Origin: Bauldia sp.
GTDB taxonomy: Bacteria > Pseudomonadota > Alphaproteobacteria > Rhizobiales > Kaistiaceae
Assembly (NCBI GenBank): GCA_026126025.1
Contig: JAHCJZ010000018.1
Coordinates: forward strand, 1-40,723
Length of the DNA: 40,723 nucleotides
Reading direction: 5' to 3'
Shown here: in pieces, positions 7,323 through 16,434 of the stretch
Position numbering within the stretch: position 1 is the stretch's first letter
Layout: the number at the start of each line of letters is the position of its first letter
Notes under the pieces: generated by a model
What the model saw: the letters and a program-made list of their open reading frames with translations, nothing else
Databases searched by the model: none
Told to the model about the DNA's origin: nothing
Program-made: the position numbers and the translations under genes

Positions 7323-9164
7323 CTAATGCTGTGCGATGATCGCGTCGGGCACGACGCCCGAGTTGCGAAGGCTGGTGCGCAGCGACTCCGCGTCGCCCTG
7401 GCTCATCGGTCCGATCTGGATGCGGTAGAACGTACCCCGCCCGGGAATGACGGCCTCCTGGATCACCATCGTGCGGCTGCCGAGGAGGCTGGGCGCCCGC
7501 GCCTGCAGCGACTGGAACTGGGAGCGGGCCATCTCCTCCGAACCGACCGACGCCACCTGGACGTAGAAGCCGGGCGGCGGGGTCGCCACCGCGCCCTGCG
7601 GCAGCAGGTTGGCGGGAGCGGCCTCGTTGACAGCGGGCGCATCCGCGGGCGGCACGTCGTCCGCCGGCGCAAACAGCACCGGATCGGCAGCGTCCGCCGC
7701 GCCCCCCGGCTCGGCCAGCGCGACGTTCTGAGCCGCGGCTGCGTCCTCGCCGACGGCCTCGGCGTCGTTCGACAGCAGCTGGCCGTCGGGGCCGATGACG
7801 ATGGTCCGCACGCGGCGCGGCTGACCGTCGGCCGGCGCCTGCGCGATCTCGGTGTTCTGGCTCGCCAGCGCTGCGATCGGATCGACGGCAACGCCTGCGG
7901 CCGCGACATCGTCCACCGGCTGGTCCGGTTGCGGCAGCAAGGTCTCGGCGGGATTGGCGGCGCCCGGGTCGATCTGGTTGAAGACCGCCTCGCCCGGCTG
8001 CGCCTCCTGCTGCACCGCGGACTGGTCGGGAAGGATGCGGACGGGGGAATCGTCGGCGGCGATCACCGGCGGTGTCGTTTCGCCGGCTCCGGTTTCACGG
8101 AAAAACAGGAATCCCGCAGCCGCGATCACGACCACGCCGAGCACCGCGACGAGGGCGTAGAGCAGCGGCCGGCGGTTGCGCGGGGGCTGCGTTTCGCCGG
8201 GCGCAAGCCGTGGCGTGTCGAAGTCGCCGCCATAGTTCGCCGGACGGACGAAGGAGGACGGAATGGTGGCGTCGAACTCGCCCTCAGCCTCGCGCTCATA
8301 GGTGTGCGCTTCGCGCTCGAAGGCATGCGCCTCGCGCTCATAGGCATGGGCGGCGCGGTCATAGGCCTCGGCGGCGCGCTCGGCGCTCGCCGCATGCGTC
8401 AGCTCGGGCTCCTGCTGCCAGCCGCCGTGATAGGGCTGCGGCGCCACCGGCTCGGGCAGGTACGGCGCGACATCGGCGCGAACCTCCTCCATCGGCGTCG
8501 CGGGCGGCAGCCCGTGGGCGCGCGGTTCAGCCGAAGGCTGCGGCCTCGCCGGCTGGCGCGGCGGCACGTAGTCGACGACCGATGCCCGGCTGCGGCGAAG
8601 GCTCATATGCGGGAAGGTCTGCGCCGGCGCGGGGGGCGGCGGTGGCGGTTCGGGCTCGGCGAGGGTCGGCTCGTCCGCGAAGCGCGGCTCCGCGTAGGAA
8701 TCATACGGCTCGGGCGCGTATGGCTCGGGCTCCTGCGGCTCGTCATAGGCCGCCTCGGGCTGCGGCTCGGCGTAGCCGTCGTCGGCATAGGTCGACGGCT
8801 CGTCATAGGACGAGCGGTCGTAGGACGGCCGCTCGTAGCGGTCGGGAGCCGGCTGGTCGTAGGAACCGCCGCCCGCATAGGCCGACCGGCCATAGGGCGC
8901 GTCGTCATAGCCGCCGTCATCGCTGGTCTGCTCGGTCAGCGGCTGGTCGTCATCGTCGTCGCCCATGGCGGCGAAGGACGCATGGAGATCGTTGAGAAGC
9001 TCGGCTTCGAGGTCGCGGGCGAGGTCGCTTTCGCTGCGGACGGGCGTCGCGGGCTCGTCGGCGAAGGTGCTGCGGCGGCGCGGCTGCTCGAACGCCGAGC
9101 GCCCGGAGACGATCCGGGCGAGCTCGACCAGCGGGTCGTCGTCGGTGGGATCCGGATCCGCCAT
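7323..9164 (-). CDS. SPOR-domain membrane protein with a Tyr/Pro-rich cytoplasmic region
   Basis: Likely a divisome-associated protein; SPOR domains bind denuded glycan at the septum. The 613-residue product has a cytoplasmic N-terminal half, one transmembrane helix near residues 334-357 (LLYALVAVLGVVVIAAAGFLFF), a long Ala/Pro/Asp-rich periplasmic linker, and a C-terminal SPOR domain from about 530 (FYVQVASVGSEEMARSQF to FYRIQIGPM). The cytoplasmic half is unusual: it has a Tyr/Asp/Pro/Glu-rich stretch and heptad-like YEREAHA units. The start is the ATG at 9164 with GGGAG nearby; an alternative ATG at 9215 adds 17 residues. It lies between argS and scpA, the normal place for this family. Confidence 0.9.
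   Translation of the reverse strand: MADPDPTDDDPLVELARIVSGRSAFEQPRRRSTFADEPATPVRSESDLARDLEAELLNDLHASFAAMGDDDDDQPLTEQTSDDGGYDDAPYGRSAYAGGGSYDQPAPDRYERPSYDRSSYDEPSTYADDGYAEPQPEAAYDEPQEPEPYAPEPYDSYAEPRFADEPTLAEPEPPPPPPAPAQTFPHMSLRRSRASVVDYVPPRQPARPQPSAEPRAHGLPPATPMEEVRADVAPYLPEPVAPQPYHGGWQQEPELTHAASAERAAEAYDRAAHAYEREAHAFEREAHTYEREAEGEFDATIPSSFVRPANYGGDFDTPRLAPGETQPPRNRRPLLYALVAVLGVVVIAAAGFLFFRETGAGETTPPVIAADDSPVRILPDQSAVQQEAQPGEAVFNQIDPGAANPAETLLPQPDQPVDDVAAAGVAVDPIAALASQNTEIAQAPADGQPRRVRTIVIGPDGQLLSNDAEAVGEDAAAAQNVALAEPGGAADAADPVLFAPADDVPPADAPAVNEAAPANLLPQGAVATPPPGFYVQVASVGSEEMARSQFQSLQARAPSLLGSRTMVIQEAVIPGRGTFYRIQIGPMSQGDAESLRTSLRNSGVVPDAIIAQH
8291..8395 (-). repeat. Five tandem 21-base units inside the SPOR gene
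   Basis: Five consecutive 21-base units, at 8291-8311, 8312-8332, 8333-8353, 8354-8374 and 8375-8395, share the pattern CGCGCTCATAGGCATG with decay toward the last unit. On the coding strand they specify seven-residue repeats of the type AHAYERE. The heptad length and the charged Glu/Arg content suggest a helical or coiled-coil spacer that can change in copy number by slippage without a frameshift. Confidence 0.85.
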
Positions 9165-9278
9165 TGGCTCCCGCGAGGCCGGGCGCATCGAGCGCCTATC
9201 GTACCGATCTTCCATTCGGAAATCCGAACCTGGTTTGCGCCGCCCCCCGGCCCCACCCCCGGTTCTCGCGGTACTATC

Positions 9279-11057
9279 CTACCGCATTTCCTCGGGCGCG
9301 TTCACGCCGAGAATAGCCAAACCTGTCGACAACACCAAATTGATGCCGCGCACAAGGGCCAAGCGGGCCAAGGTCAACTCTGGCCGCTCGTGGTTAATGA
9401 AGCGTAATTCCGGTGCTTCATTGCCCCTGTTCCACTGCGCGTGGAACGCGGCGGCGAGCTCATGAAGGTAGAACGCCACGCGGTGCGGCTCGTGCGCGAC
9501 CGCCGCGGCCTCGATGATCCGGGGGAATTCCGCCAGCGTCCGGATCAGGCCGATTTCGCCCGGATCCGCGAGGTTTTGCAGATAGTCCGCGCTGACGAGG
9601 CCCGAGGCGAGATCGAAGGCCGATGCCCTGGCGAGCTCCGGATCGGCCTCGGCAGCCTGCCGGAGCACCGAGCAGCCCCGGGCATGGGCGTATTGGACGT
9701 AGAAGACCGGGTTGTCCTTCGACTGCTCGGTGACCTTCTGGAAATCGAAGTCGAGCGGGGCGTCGTTGCGGCGGTAGACCATCATGAAGCGGACCGGGTC
9801 GGGACCGACCTCGTCGACCACGTCCCGCAGCGTGACGAAATCGCCGGACCGCTTCGACATCTTCACCGGCTCGCCGGCCCGGAAGAGCTTCACCAGCTGG
9901 CAGATCTTGACGTCGAGCGTCGCCTCCCCCGCGGTCACGCCGGCGACCGCGGCCTGCATCCGCTTGATGTAGCCGCCATGATCGGCGCCCCACACGTCGA
10001 TCATGGTGCGGAAGCCGCGGCGGTATTTGTCGTAGTGATAGGCGATGTCCGAGGCGAAATAGGTGTAGCCGCCGTCCGACTTGAGGAGCGGCCGGTCGAC
10101 GTCGTCGCCGAAGGCGGTGGCGCGGAACAGCGTCTGTTCGCGGTCCTCCCAGTCCTCGATCGGCTGGCCCTTGGGCGGCGGCAGGCGGCCGACATAGACG
10201 AGGTCGCGCGCCCGCAGCGCTTCGATCGCCTCGGCGACCCGGTCCGCCGTGCCCTCGATCAGCGCGCGCTCGGAGAAGAACACGTCGTGCGCGATGTTGA
10301 GCGCGGCGAGGTCGTCGCGGATCATCGCCATCATCGCGTCGATGGCGGCGGGGCGCACGATCGGCAGCCACGAATCCTCGTCGAGCTCCAGCAGCGACGG
10401 GCCGTGCGCCGCGGCCAGCGACCGGCCGACCGCCTTGAGATAATCGCCGGGATAGAGGCCTGCGGGGATCGCGCCGATGTCTTCGCCGAGCGCCTCGCGG
10501 TAGCGCAGAAACGCCGACTGGGCGAGGACGTCGACCTGCGCCCCGGCATCGTTGATGTAATATTCGCGGGTGACGTTGTAGCCCGCGGCCTCCAGCAGGC
10601 TCGCCAGGGTGTCGCCGACGACCGCGCCGCGGCAATGGCCGACATGCATCGGCCCGGTCGGGTTGGCCGACACGAACTCGACGTTGACCGGCTCGCCTCC
10701 GCCCAGCGTGCTCCGCCCGAAGGCCGGGCCAAGCCGGAGGGCCTCCGCCAGCACGCCGAGCCAGAAATGCGGCGTCAGCGTCAGGTTGATGAAGCCCGGC
10801 CCGGCAATTTCCACCGAGGCGATGTCGGGGTCGTCCCGCAGGGCCGCTGCGATCTTCTCCGCGATGTCGCGCGGTTTGGCCGCCAGCGGCTTGGCCAGCA
10901 CCATCGCGGCGTTGGTCGACAGCTCGCCATGCGAGCGGTCGCGCGGCGGCTCGACGACGATCGCACCCAAAGGCGCATCGGCGCCTGCGAAGGCGTCGCG
11001 CAGCACGGCCTCAACAGCGGCAATGACGCGGCCGGTGAATATCTCGAAAACGTTCAT
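9279..11057 (-). CDS. argS: Arginyl-tRNA synthetase
   Basis: A class I synthetase that charges tRNA(Arg). The 592-residue protein has the N-terminal Add1 domain, the HIGH-type motif as HVGH at 138-141 within [19 protein letters not shown], the [12 protein letters not shown] loop near residue 395, and the C-terminal DALR anticodon-binding domain. Length is typical for alphaproteobacteria. The last 40 codons are AT-richer than the rest of the gene (about 53% GC over 9301-9420 by hand count), though the protein still reads normally. The start is the ATG at 11057, 38 bases after the dgt stop. Confidence 0.97.
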   Translation of the reverse strand: MNVFEIFTGRVIAAVEAVLRDAFAGADAPLGAIVVEPPRDRSHGELSTNAAMVLAKPLAAKPRDIAEKIAAALRDDPDIASVEIAGPGFINLTLTPHFWLGVLAEALRLGPAFGRSTLGGGEPVNVEFVSANPTGPMHVGHCRGAVVGDTLASLLEAAGYNVTREYYINDAGAQVDVLAQSAFLRYREALGEDIGAIPAGLYPGDYLKAVGRSLAAAHGPSLLELDEDSWLPIVRPAAIDAMMAMIRDDLAALNIAHDVFFSERALIEGTADRVAEAIEALRARDLVYVGRLPPPKGQPIEDWEDREQTLFRATAFGDDVDRPLLKSDGGYTYFASDIAYHYDKYRRGFRTMIDVWGADHGGYIKRMQAAVAGVTAGEATLDVKICQLVKLFRAGEPVKMSKRSGDFVTLRDVVDEVGPDPVRFMMVYRRNDAPLDFDFQKVTEQSKDNPVFYVQYAHARGCSVLRQAAEADPELARASAFDLASGLVSADYLQNLADPGEIGLIRTLAEFPRIIEAAAVAHEPHRVAFYLHELAAAFHAQWNRGNEAPELRFINHERPELTLARLALVRGINLVLSTGLAILGVNAPEEMR

Positions 11058-11095
11058 TTGCCTTGGAAAGCCGGGCTGGTGCCGAGGGCGCCCGG

Positions 11096-12340
11096 CTATC
11101 CGAAATCCGGCACCCGGTCAAACAGGCGCTGGTGCTCGGCGAGCGCGAAGCGATCGGTCATGCCGGCCAGGAAGTCGGCGATCCGCCGCGCCCGCCGATC
11201 GGCCGACATCTCCTCCCAACCGGCGCGCCAGGCCGGCGGGAGGGCGCCAGGGTCGTCGGCGTAGCGCGCATGAAGGCGGGCGACCGCTTCCTCCGCGGCG
11301 GTCATCACCCCCGCAACCGAGGGATGTCGATAGACGGCGCGGTTGAGGTGCGCCTTGATCGCCGCTTCCGCGGACGCGATGCGCGGGGAAAACGCGATCA
11401 CCGGCCGATCCAGCGTGCGGACCGCGTCGGGGGTTTCAGGTTTCGCCTCCGCGATACGGCGGACGGCCTCGTCCACGACATCCTCGATGAGGACGCCGAT
11501 GAGCCGCCGGATCAGCTCGGGAACGAGCCGCGACCGCTCCAGCCTGGGGTACTCATCAGCGATCGCCGCGAGGAGGTCGGAGACGAGCGGCACCTCGCGC
11601 AGCGCATCCAGAGTCAGCAGCCCTGCCCTCAGCCCGTCGTCGATGTCGTGGGCGTTATAGGCGATGTCGTCGGCGATCGCGGCGCATTGCGCCTCGGCCG
11701 AGGGATGGCTCCACAGCATCAGGTCGCGCTCGGCGGAGAGCGCGAGGATCGCTCCCAGCGGCGGCTTTCCGGGGAGCGCGGCGCCGTCGCGGTCCGCGAC
11801 CGGGCCATTGTGCTTCGCTAGCCCCTCGATCACCTCCCAGCTGAGGTTGAGCCCGTCGAAATCCGGGTAGCGCCGCTCGAGCAGCGTGACGACGCGGAGG
11901 CTCTGGACATTGTGGTCGAAGCCGCCATGGCCGCGCATCACCGCGTCGAGGGCGCGCTCGCCGGCATGACCGAAGGGCGGGTGGCCGAGATCATGCGCCA
12001 GGGCGATCGCCTCGGTGAGGTCGCCGTCGAGGCCGAGCGCATAGGCGAGCGACCGCGCGATCTGCGCCACCTCCAGCGTATGCGTCAGGCGGGTCCGGTA
12101 GTGGTCGCCCTCGTCGGTGAGGAAGACCTGGGTCTTGCCGTTCAGCCGGCGGAAGGCGGTGGCGTGAACGATGCGGTCGCGGTCGCGCTGGAAAGCGGTG
12201 CGGCGCCGCGGCGGAGGCTCGGCGTGCCACCGTCCGCGGTTCGCCGCGGCAGACGACGCGAACGGCGCCGGGCGGCCATTGCCCCAGCCTGCGCTCGTCA
12301 CGCCGTAGCGCCCTGCGCCGCCGGACGCCGCATTTGACAC
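11096..12340 (-). CDS. dgt: dGTP triphosphohydrolase-like protein
   Basis: An HD-domain hydrolase that removes triphosphate from deoxynucleotides. Seen: [17 protein letters not shown] near residue 50, the metal-binding HD residues in [13 protein letters not shown] (His87) and [14 protein letters not shown] (His116-Asp117), then KHNGP and a helical C-terminal half. At 414 residues it is near the usual 385-405; the excess is an N-terminal Gly/Ala-rich stretch. The start taken is a GTG at 12340; another in-frame GTG 13 codons downstream is also possible. It heads the minus-strand run and diverges from erpA across 64 bases. Confidence 0.93.
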   Translation of the reverse strand: MSNAASGGAGRYGVTSAGWGNGRPAPFASSAAANRGRWHAEPPPRRRTAFQRDRDRIVHATAFRRLNGKTQVFLTDEGDHYRTRLTHTLEVAQIARSLAYALGLDGDLTEAIALAHDLGHPPFGHAGERALDAVMRGHGGFDHNVQSLRVVTLLERRYPDFDGLNLSWEVIEGLAKHNGPVADRDGAALPGKPPLGAILALSAERDLMLWSHPSAEAQCAAIADDIAYNAHDIDDGLRAGLLTLDALREVPLVSDLLAAIADEYPRLERSRLVPELIRRLIGVLIEDVVDEAVRRIAEAKPETPDAVRTLDRPVIAFSPRIASAEAAIKAHLNRAVYRHPSVAGVMTAAEEAVARLHARYADDPGALPPAWRAGWEEMSADRRARRIADFLAGMTDRFALAEHQRLFDRVPDFG

Positions 12341-12404
12341 CCCCGAAGCCCGGACCTACCTATCGAACACGCCAGACTGCCTGCGTTTCGAGGACTGCCG
12401 GGCC

Positions 12405-12761
12405 ATGACCATCGTTGCCCAAGAGACTGCCGGGACCGCTCCTGTCAAGCTGAGCGACCGCGCCGCCGGCCGGATCGCGGCGATCCTGCGCGACAGCCCC
12501 GACCGCACTGCGCTGCGGATCACCGTCGAGGGCGGCGGCTGCTCGGGCTTCCAGTACCGGTTCGACCTCGTCGGCGACATCGCCGAGGACGACATCGTGG
12601 TGCGCAAGGACGGCGCGGTGCTGGTCGTCGACCCGATCTCGATCCCCTATATGGCGGGCTCGGAGGTCGATTTCGTCCAGAATCTGATGGGCGAGGAGCT
12701 GCAGGTGAAGAACCCGCTCGCGGTCGCTTCCTGCGGCTGCGGCACCAGCTTCGCGATCTGA
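12405..12761 (+). CDS. erpA: Iron-sulfur cluster insertion protein, ErpA/IscA type
   Basis: An A-type carrier that delivers Fe-S clusters to apoproteins. The 118-residue product has the three conserved cysteines: Cys46 in VEGGGCSGFQY, and Cys110 and Cys112 in SCGCGTSF near the C-terminus. Length and motif spacing fit the family. The start is the ATG at 12405. It is divergent from dgt, an arrangement common in Rhizobiales, where xthA usually follows; here xthA is about 7 kb away. Whether it is ErpA or SufA/IscA by function cannot be decided from sequence alone. Confidence 0.93.
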   Translation: MTIVAQETAGTAPVKLSDRAAGRIAAILRDSPDRTALRITVEGGGCSGFQYRFDLVGDIAEDDIVVRKDGAVLVVDPISIPYMAGSEVDFVQNLMGEELQVKNPLAVASCGCGTSFAI

Positions 12762-12776
12762 TCGCGACGCCCGTCG

Positions 12777-13148
12777 ATGATCCCGGCGGGCCTTCTCCAG
12801 ATCGCGGTCAAGGCGACCGATCTCGACGAATCGATCGCGTTCTATCGCGACCAGTTGGGGCTGACGCTCCTCGGGCGGTTCGATCCGCCGGGCATCGCCT
12901 TTTTCGACCTCGGCGGCACGCGCCTCATGCTCGCGGCCGACGCGCCGCCAGGCCAGTTCTACCTCCGCGTCGACGGCGTCGAAGCCGCGCGCGCGGAACT
13001 GATCGGGCGCGGCGTCGCCTTCGAGACCGAGCCGGTTCGCGTCCACGAGGACAAGGCCGGCCAGTTCGGCCCGCCCGGGCTCTCGGACTGGATGGCGTTC
13101 TTCCGCGACCCGGCCGGCAACATCGTCGCGCTGGCGGAACGGCGGTAG
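12777..13148 (+). CDS. VOC (glyoxalase/bleomycin resistance-type) protein
   Basis: A small protein of the vicinal oxygen chelate fold; members are metalloenzymes or binding proteins of many specificities. Seen in 123 residues: two beta-alpha-beta-beta-beta halves, starting LLQIAVKATDLDESIAFYRDQLG and ending LSDWMAFFRDPAGNIVALAE, the latter a standard VOC C-terminal block. Candidate metal ligands are present but the substrate cannot be inferred. It starts 15 bases after the erpA stop and is probably cotranscribed with it. Confidence 0.85.
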   Translation: MIPAGLLQIAVKATDLDESIAFYRDQLGLTLLGRFDPPGIAFFDLGGTRLMLAADAPPGQFYLRVDGVEAARAELIGRGVAFETEPVRVHEDKAGQFGPPGLSDWMAFFRDPAGNIVALAERR

Positions 13149-13163
13149 AGCCCGCCACCTCAC

Positions 13164-13232
13164 TGTACATAGTTTCTTCTTGACATTGTAACCGCCGCGG
13201 TGTCACCCTTACACGTACAGTTACATAGTAAC
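13164..13232. promoter_or_regulatory. Operator-like repeats and promoter region of the TA module
   Basis: This AT-rich stretch just ahead of the DUF7662-like gene holds two related sites: TGTACATAGT at 13164-13173 and a perfect inverted repeat GTTAC-ATA-GTAAC at 13220-13232. Both contain TACATAGT. Between them, TGTAA (13187-13191) and TTACA (13209-13213) form a further pair. A consensus TTGACA lies at 13180-13185, but no good -10 hexamer is correctly spaced. Repeated palindromic sites here are typical of self-repressing toxin-antitoxin operons; that role is inference. Confidence 0.55.
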
Positions 13233-13250
13233 TCGTTCAAGGAGGGCACC

Positions 13251-13751
13251 GTGGGCAAATATGATCCGATTGGCCGTCATCTCAGGAAGACCGGGGCGCA
13301 GCGCGTCACACTGGATTTTGCGGAAGTCGAAAAGCTGCTCGGGTTTACACTGCCTCCGTCAGCGCGACAGTATCCGGCGTGGTGGTCCAACACCGGTGGC
13401 AGTCATGTACAGGCCCGCGCCTGGCTCGACGTGGGCTACCTGACGGAGTCAGTGGACCTCGAAGGTGAGAAGCTTGCCTTCGTTCGACGCGTGGGCGGAT
13501 CGCGGAACGTTCCAACCGCAACGCCTCCGTCGCAACCGGCGTCCTTTGCCGGCGCTCCTCAATATCTTCCGTCGGAGACAAGCACAGCTTCCGGGCTGCC
13601 GCGTCACCCCTTGGTCGGCTCCCTCAAGGGGATGGTCACAATCATGCCGGGCGTCGATATCACTGAGCCTGCCGACCCCGAATGGGGGAAGCGGGTGTAC
13701 GCCGAAAACGCGAAGCTGAGTGACCTGGTTGGGGGCCTCGAGGACGAATGA
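13251..13751 (+). CDS. DUF7662-like domain fused to an antitoxin-like C-terminal tail
   Basis: Probably the antitoxin of a two-gene module with the downstream PIN toxin. The 166-residue product has three parts. Residues 1-80 contain KYDPIGRHL, VTLDFAEVEKLLGFTLPPSAR, AWWSN and HVQARAWLDVGY, which match my recollection of the DUF7662 family. Residues 82-118 are a Pro/Ser/Thr-rich linker. Residues 119-166 contain LVGSLKGMVTIMPGVDITEP and DPEWGK, resembling the toxin-wrapping tails of VapB-like antitoxins. The start is the GTG at 13251, with a strong AAGGAGGG four bases upstream; family members begin at KYDP. The stop overlaps vapC as ATGA. GC is about 59% over 13201-13440, lower than its neighbours. 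The function is inferred. Confidence 0.7.
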   Translation: MGKYDPIGRHLRKTGAQRVTLDFAEVEKLLGFTLPPSARQYPAWWSNTGGSHVQARAWLDVGYLTESVDLEGEKLAFVRRVGGSRNVPTATPPSQPASFAGAPQYLPSETSTASGLPRHPLVGSLKGMVTIMPGVDITEPADPEWGKRVYAENAKLSDLVGGLEDE

Positions 13752-14158
13752 GCCCGATCCTCCTCGATACCTGTGCGCTCATCTGGATCGCCGAGGGCCG
13801 GCTTACTGCCGCCGCGAATGATGCGCTTGCGGAACGCTTCGCGGCCAGTGTGGCGGTCTACGTATCGCCGGTAACGGCCTGGGAGGTCGGCCTTCTCAGT
13901 TCGCTGGGCCGGCTGGCGCTGCGAATGGACCCCGTCCGTTGGTTCGAAGCTGCGTTGGAGCGGCCGGGCACGCAGGTGGCGCCGCTGTCGCCGACCACGC
14001 TTGTAGCCGCATCGTTCCTGCCGGGGGCACCTCCCCGCGATCCTGCAGACCGAATCCTGATCGCAACGGCCAGGCACCTCGCGTGCCCGGTCATGACCCG
14101 AGACCGAGCGATCCTCGCTTATGCGGAGGAACGCCACGTCGCGGCGATCACATGCTGA
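13748..14158 (+). CDS. vapC: PIN-domain ribonuclease toxin, VapC type
   Basis: Predicted magnesium-dependent endoribonuclease toxin. The 136-residue product has the four acidic PIN positions: Asp7 in ILLDTCALIW, Glu46 in VTAWEVGLL, Asp101 (with Asp98) in RDPADRILIATA, and Asp119 in TRDRAIL. Length is typical of VapC. It overlaps the upstream gene by four bases (ATGA), the classic coupling of antitoxin and toxin. The active site is complete, so the toxin is probably functional and needs a partner; the only candidate is the DUF7662-like protein. It is followed by 95 bases of non-coding sequence before gatB. Confidence 0.9.
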   Translation: MSPILLDTCALIWIAEGRLTAAANDALAERFAASVAVYVSPVTAWEVGLLSSLGRLALRMDPVRWFEAALERPGTQVAPLSPTTLVAASFLPGAPPRDPADRILIATARHLACPVMTRDRAILAYAEERHVAAITC

Positions 14159-14253
14159 GAGCACCATTCAAGTCATTCACTGCAACGATGAAGGTACGTG
14201 CCGCATCGGACGGCTCGCTTGATCCGCCTCTCCGCCCCGACTAGACCGACCTC

Positions 14254-15735
14254 ATGACCATCGCCGTCCGTCCACCCGACCCGAAGAAGCTCATCAAAGG
14301 CGCCACCGGCGACTGGGAGGTCGTCGTCGGGATGGAGGTGCATGCCCAGGTCACCTCGAAGGCGAAGCTCTTCTCCGGGGCGTCCACCGAATTCGGCGGC
14401 GAGCCGAACAGCCATGTGTCGTTCGTCGATGCGGCGATGCCGGGCATGCTGCCGGTGATCAACGCGGAGTGCGTGGCGCAGGCGGTGCGGACGGGTCTTG
14501 GTCTGCGGGCTGAGATCAACAAGCGCAGCGTGTTCGACCGGAAGAACTATTTCTACCCGGACCTGCCGCAGGGCTACCAGATCAGCCAGTACAAGCAGCC
14601 GATCGTCGGCGAGGGCGAGGTGATCGTCGACCTTTCCGACGGCACGTCCTTCACGGTCGGCATCGAGCGGCTCCACCTGGAGCAGGATGCCGGCAAGTCG
14701 CTCCACGACCAGCACGCGACGATGAGCTTCGTCGACCTCAACCGGTCGGGCGTGGCGCTGATGGAGATCGTCTCGCGGCCCGACCTTCGCTCCGCCGAGG
14801 AGGCCCGCGCCTACCTCACCAAGCTGCGCACCATCCTGCGCTATCTCGGCACCTGCGACGGCAACATGGAGGAAGGGTCGCTGCGCGCCGACGTCAACGT
14901 CTCGGTCCGCCGTCCTGGCGATCCGCTCGGCACGCGCTGCGAGATCAAGAACGTCAACTCCATCCGCTTCGTCGGCCAGGCCGTCGAGGTGGAGGCGCGC
15001 CGCCAGATCGGCGTTCTCGAAGACGGCGGCACGATCGAGCAGGAGACGCGCCTCTTCGATCCCGGCCGCGGCGAGACGCGGCCGATGCGGTCGAAGGAGG
15101 AGGCGCATGACTACCGCTACTTCCCCGACCCCGACCTGCTGCCGCTGGAGTTCACCGACGCCTGGGTCGAGGCGCTGCAGGGCGCCCTCCCCGAGCTCCC
15201 GGACGCCAAGAAGGCCCGCTTCGTCGCCGACTATGGCCTCTCGCCCTATGACGCCGGCGTCCTCGTCGCCGAGCGGGTTTCCGCCGACTATTTCGAGGCG
15301 GTCGCCAAGGGGCGCGACGCCAAGGCCGCGGCAAACTGGGTGATCAACGAGCTGTTCGGCCGCCTCAACAAGGACGGCAAGGCGCTCGATGAGAGCCCGA
15401 TCTCCGCCGCCCAGCTCGGCGGACTGATCGACCTCGTCGCCGACGGCACGATCTCGGGCAAGATCGCCAAGGACCTTTTCGAAATCCTGTGGACCGAGGG
15501 CGGCGATCCGCGTCAGGTCGTCGAGGCCCGCGGCCTTCGCCAGGTGACCGACACCGGCGCGATCGAGAAGACCATCGACGAGGTCATCGCCGCCAATCCG
15601 GACAAGGTGGAGCAGGCGAAGGCCAAACCGACGCTGATGGGCTGGTTCGTCGGCCAGGTGATGAAGGCGAGCGGCGGCAAGGCCAACCCGCAGGCGGTCA
15701 ACGACATCCTCAAGCGGAAGCTGGGGCTGGAGTAA
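14254..15735 (+). CDS. gatB: Aspartyl/glutamyl-tRNA amidotransferase subunit B
   Basis: The kinase/transamidase subunit of GatCAB, which converts Glu-tRNA(Gln) and Asp-tRNA(Asn) to their amidated forms. The 493-residue product has the cradle-domain hallmarks [30 protein letters not shown], and [15 protein letters not shown], followed by a helical linker and a C-terminal YqeY-like tail ([16 protein letters not shown] and [17 protein letters not shown]). Length is normal. It is on the plus strand about 7 kb from gatA and gatC, so the three subunits are not in one operon here. Confidence 0.97.
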   Translation: MTIAVRPPDPKKLIKGATGDWEVVVGMEVHAQVTSKAKLFSGASTEFGGEPNSHVSFVDAAMPGMLPVINAECVAQAVRTGLGLRAEINKRSVFDRKNYFYPDLPQGYQISQYKQPIVGEGEVIVDLSDGTSFTVGIERLHLEQDAGKSLHDQHATMSFVDLNRSGVALMEIVSRPDLRSAEEARAYLTKLRTILRYLGTCDGNMEEGSLRADVNVSVRRPGDPLGTRCEIKNVNSIRFVGQAVEVEARRQIGVLEDGGTIEQETRLFDPGRGETRPMRSKEEAHDYRYFPDPDLLPLEFTDAWVEALQGALPELPDAKKARFVADYGLSPYDAGVLVAERVSADYFEAVAKGRDAKAAANWVINELFGRLNKDGKALDESPISAAQLGGLIDLVADGTISGKIAKDLFEILWTEGGDPRQVVEARGLRQVTDTGAIEKTIDEVIAANPDKVEQAKAKPTLMGWFVGQVMKASGGKANPQAVNDILKRKLGLE

Positions 15736-15739
15736 ATTC

Positions 15740-15821
15740 GTCATTCCGGCGAAGGCCGGAATCCAGCGCCATACGCCCCGACCTTCGTGGGAATCTGGAC
15801 CCCGGCCTTCGCCGGGGTGAC
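15740..15821. repeat. Family A inverted repeat, copy 1
   Basis: Left arm GTCATTCCGGCGAAGGCCGG (to 15766) and right arm ending CCGGCCTTCGCCGGGGTGAC (15795-15821) form a large imperfect palindrome immediately after the gatB stop. Each arm also contains its own short hairpin around CCGGCGAAGGCCGG. It lies between converging genes (gatB and the lipoprotein), so a bidirectional terminator role is plausible. Related copies are at 27002-27083, 29487-29572 and 35876-35981. Confidence 0.85.
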
Positions 15822-15842
15822 GATCCTAGGTTGTTCTGCGCC

Positions 15843-16346
15843 CTACTCCAGCTCCACGACGGTGAGCACCGCATCCGGCGGTTCGCCGGCGGCGATGGCC
15901 GCGCGGACGACGTTGACCAGCTGCGCCGGGTCGGTCAGGCAGCCGAAGTCGACCTCCTCGATCTCGCCCTCGCAGCGGGGGACGCCGCCCTCGGCGAGAT
16001 CCTGCGGCTGCGCGAGCATGCGGTAGAGGTGGATCTCCCCGTCCGCGTCGATTGCCACGGCGTAGAGCGCCTGCGGCTCGCCCGTCTCGTCCACGCCGGC
16101 GAGCTGCACGAAGTAGAGACCCTCGCCGAAGCTCTGAAGGAGAACGGTCACGCTAGTGTCGTCGGGGGCTACATAGCCGTCGCCCTGGCGGACCAGAGTC
16201 GAGGTCGAGCCGTCCTCCGCGGCGTAGACGATGCGCTCGAACGGGAAGTCGGCGTCGGCGGCTGCCAGCAGCGGTTCCTCGCTGGTGAAGCAGCCGGCCA
16301 GAAGCACGGCGAGTGGGAGCAGCACGGCCAGGGCGCGGAGCTTCAT
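15843..16346 (-). CDS. Lipoprotein of unknown function
   Basis: I do not recognise a family. The 167-residue product starts MKLRALAVLLPLAVLLAGC, a clear lipoprotein signal with an LAGC lipobox, so the mature protein should be membrane-anchored and periplasmic. The rest is acidic and soluble, predicted to be mostly beta-strands (FERIVYAAEDGSTSTLVRQG, LYFVQLAGVDETGE, ALYAVAIDADGEIHLYRM) with two later cysteines that could form a disulfide. The start is the ATG at 16346 because the lipobox lies 18 residues in; longer in-frame forms lack a signal. It is divergent from ilvD and convergent with gatB. Confidence 0.8.
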   Translation of the reverse strand: MKLRALAVLLPLAVLLAGCFTSEEPLLAAADADFPFERIVYAAEDGSTSTLVRQGDGYVAPDDTSVTVLLQSFGEGLYFVQLAGVDETGEPQALYAVAIDADGEIHLYRMLAQPQDLAEGGVPRCEGEIEEVDFGCLTDPAQLVNVVRAAIAAGEPPDAVLTVVELE

Positions 16347-16434
16347 GACGACACCGTCGGGGATGGATGAACAGCGGCTTTGCGCGACCATCGCCGCATT
16401 GCAGCCCGAAAGCAAACACCCGTCCGTCACGATA

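Noticed and set aside
8291-8395. Tandem 21-base repeats as a CRISPR array
   Set aside because: Units are contiguous with no spacers and lie in frame within the SPOR gene.
7284-9407. 707-codon plus-strand open frame opposite the SPOR gene
   Set aside because: Shadow of the SPOR gene; repetitive Gly/Arg/Leu content with no domain or plausible start.
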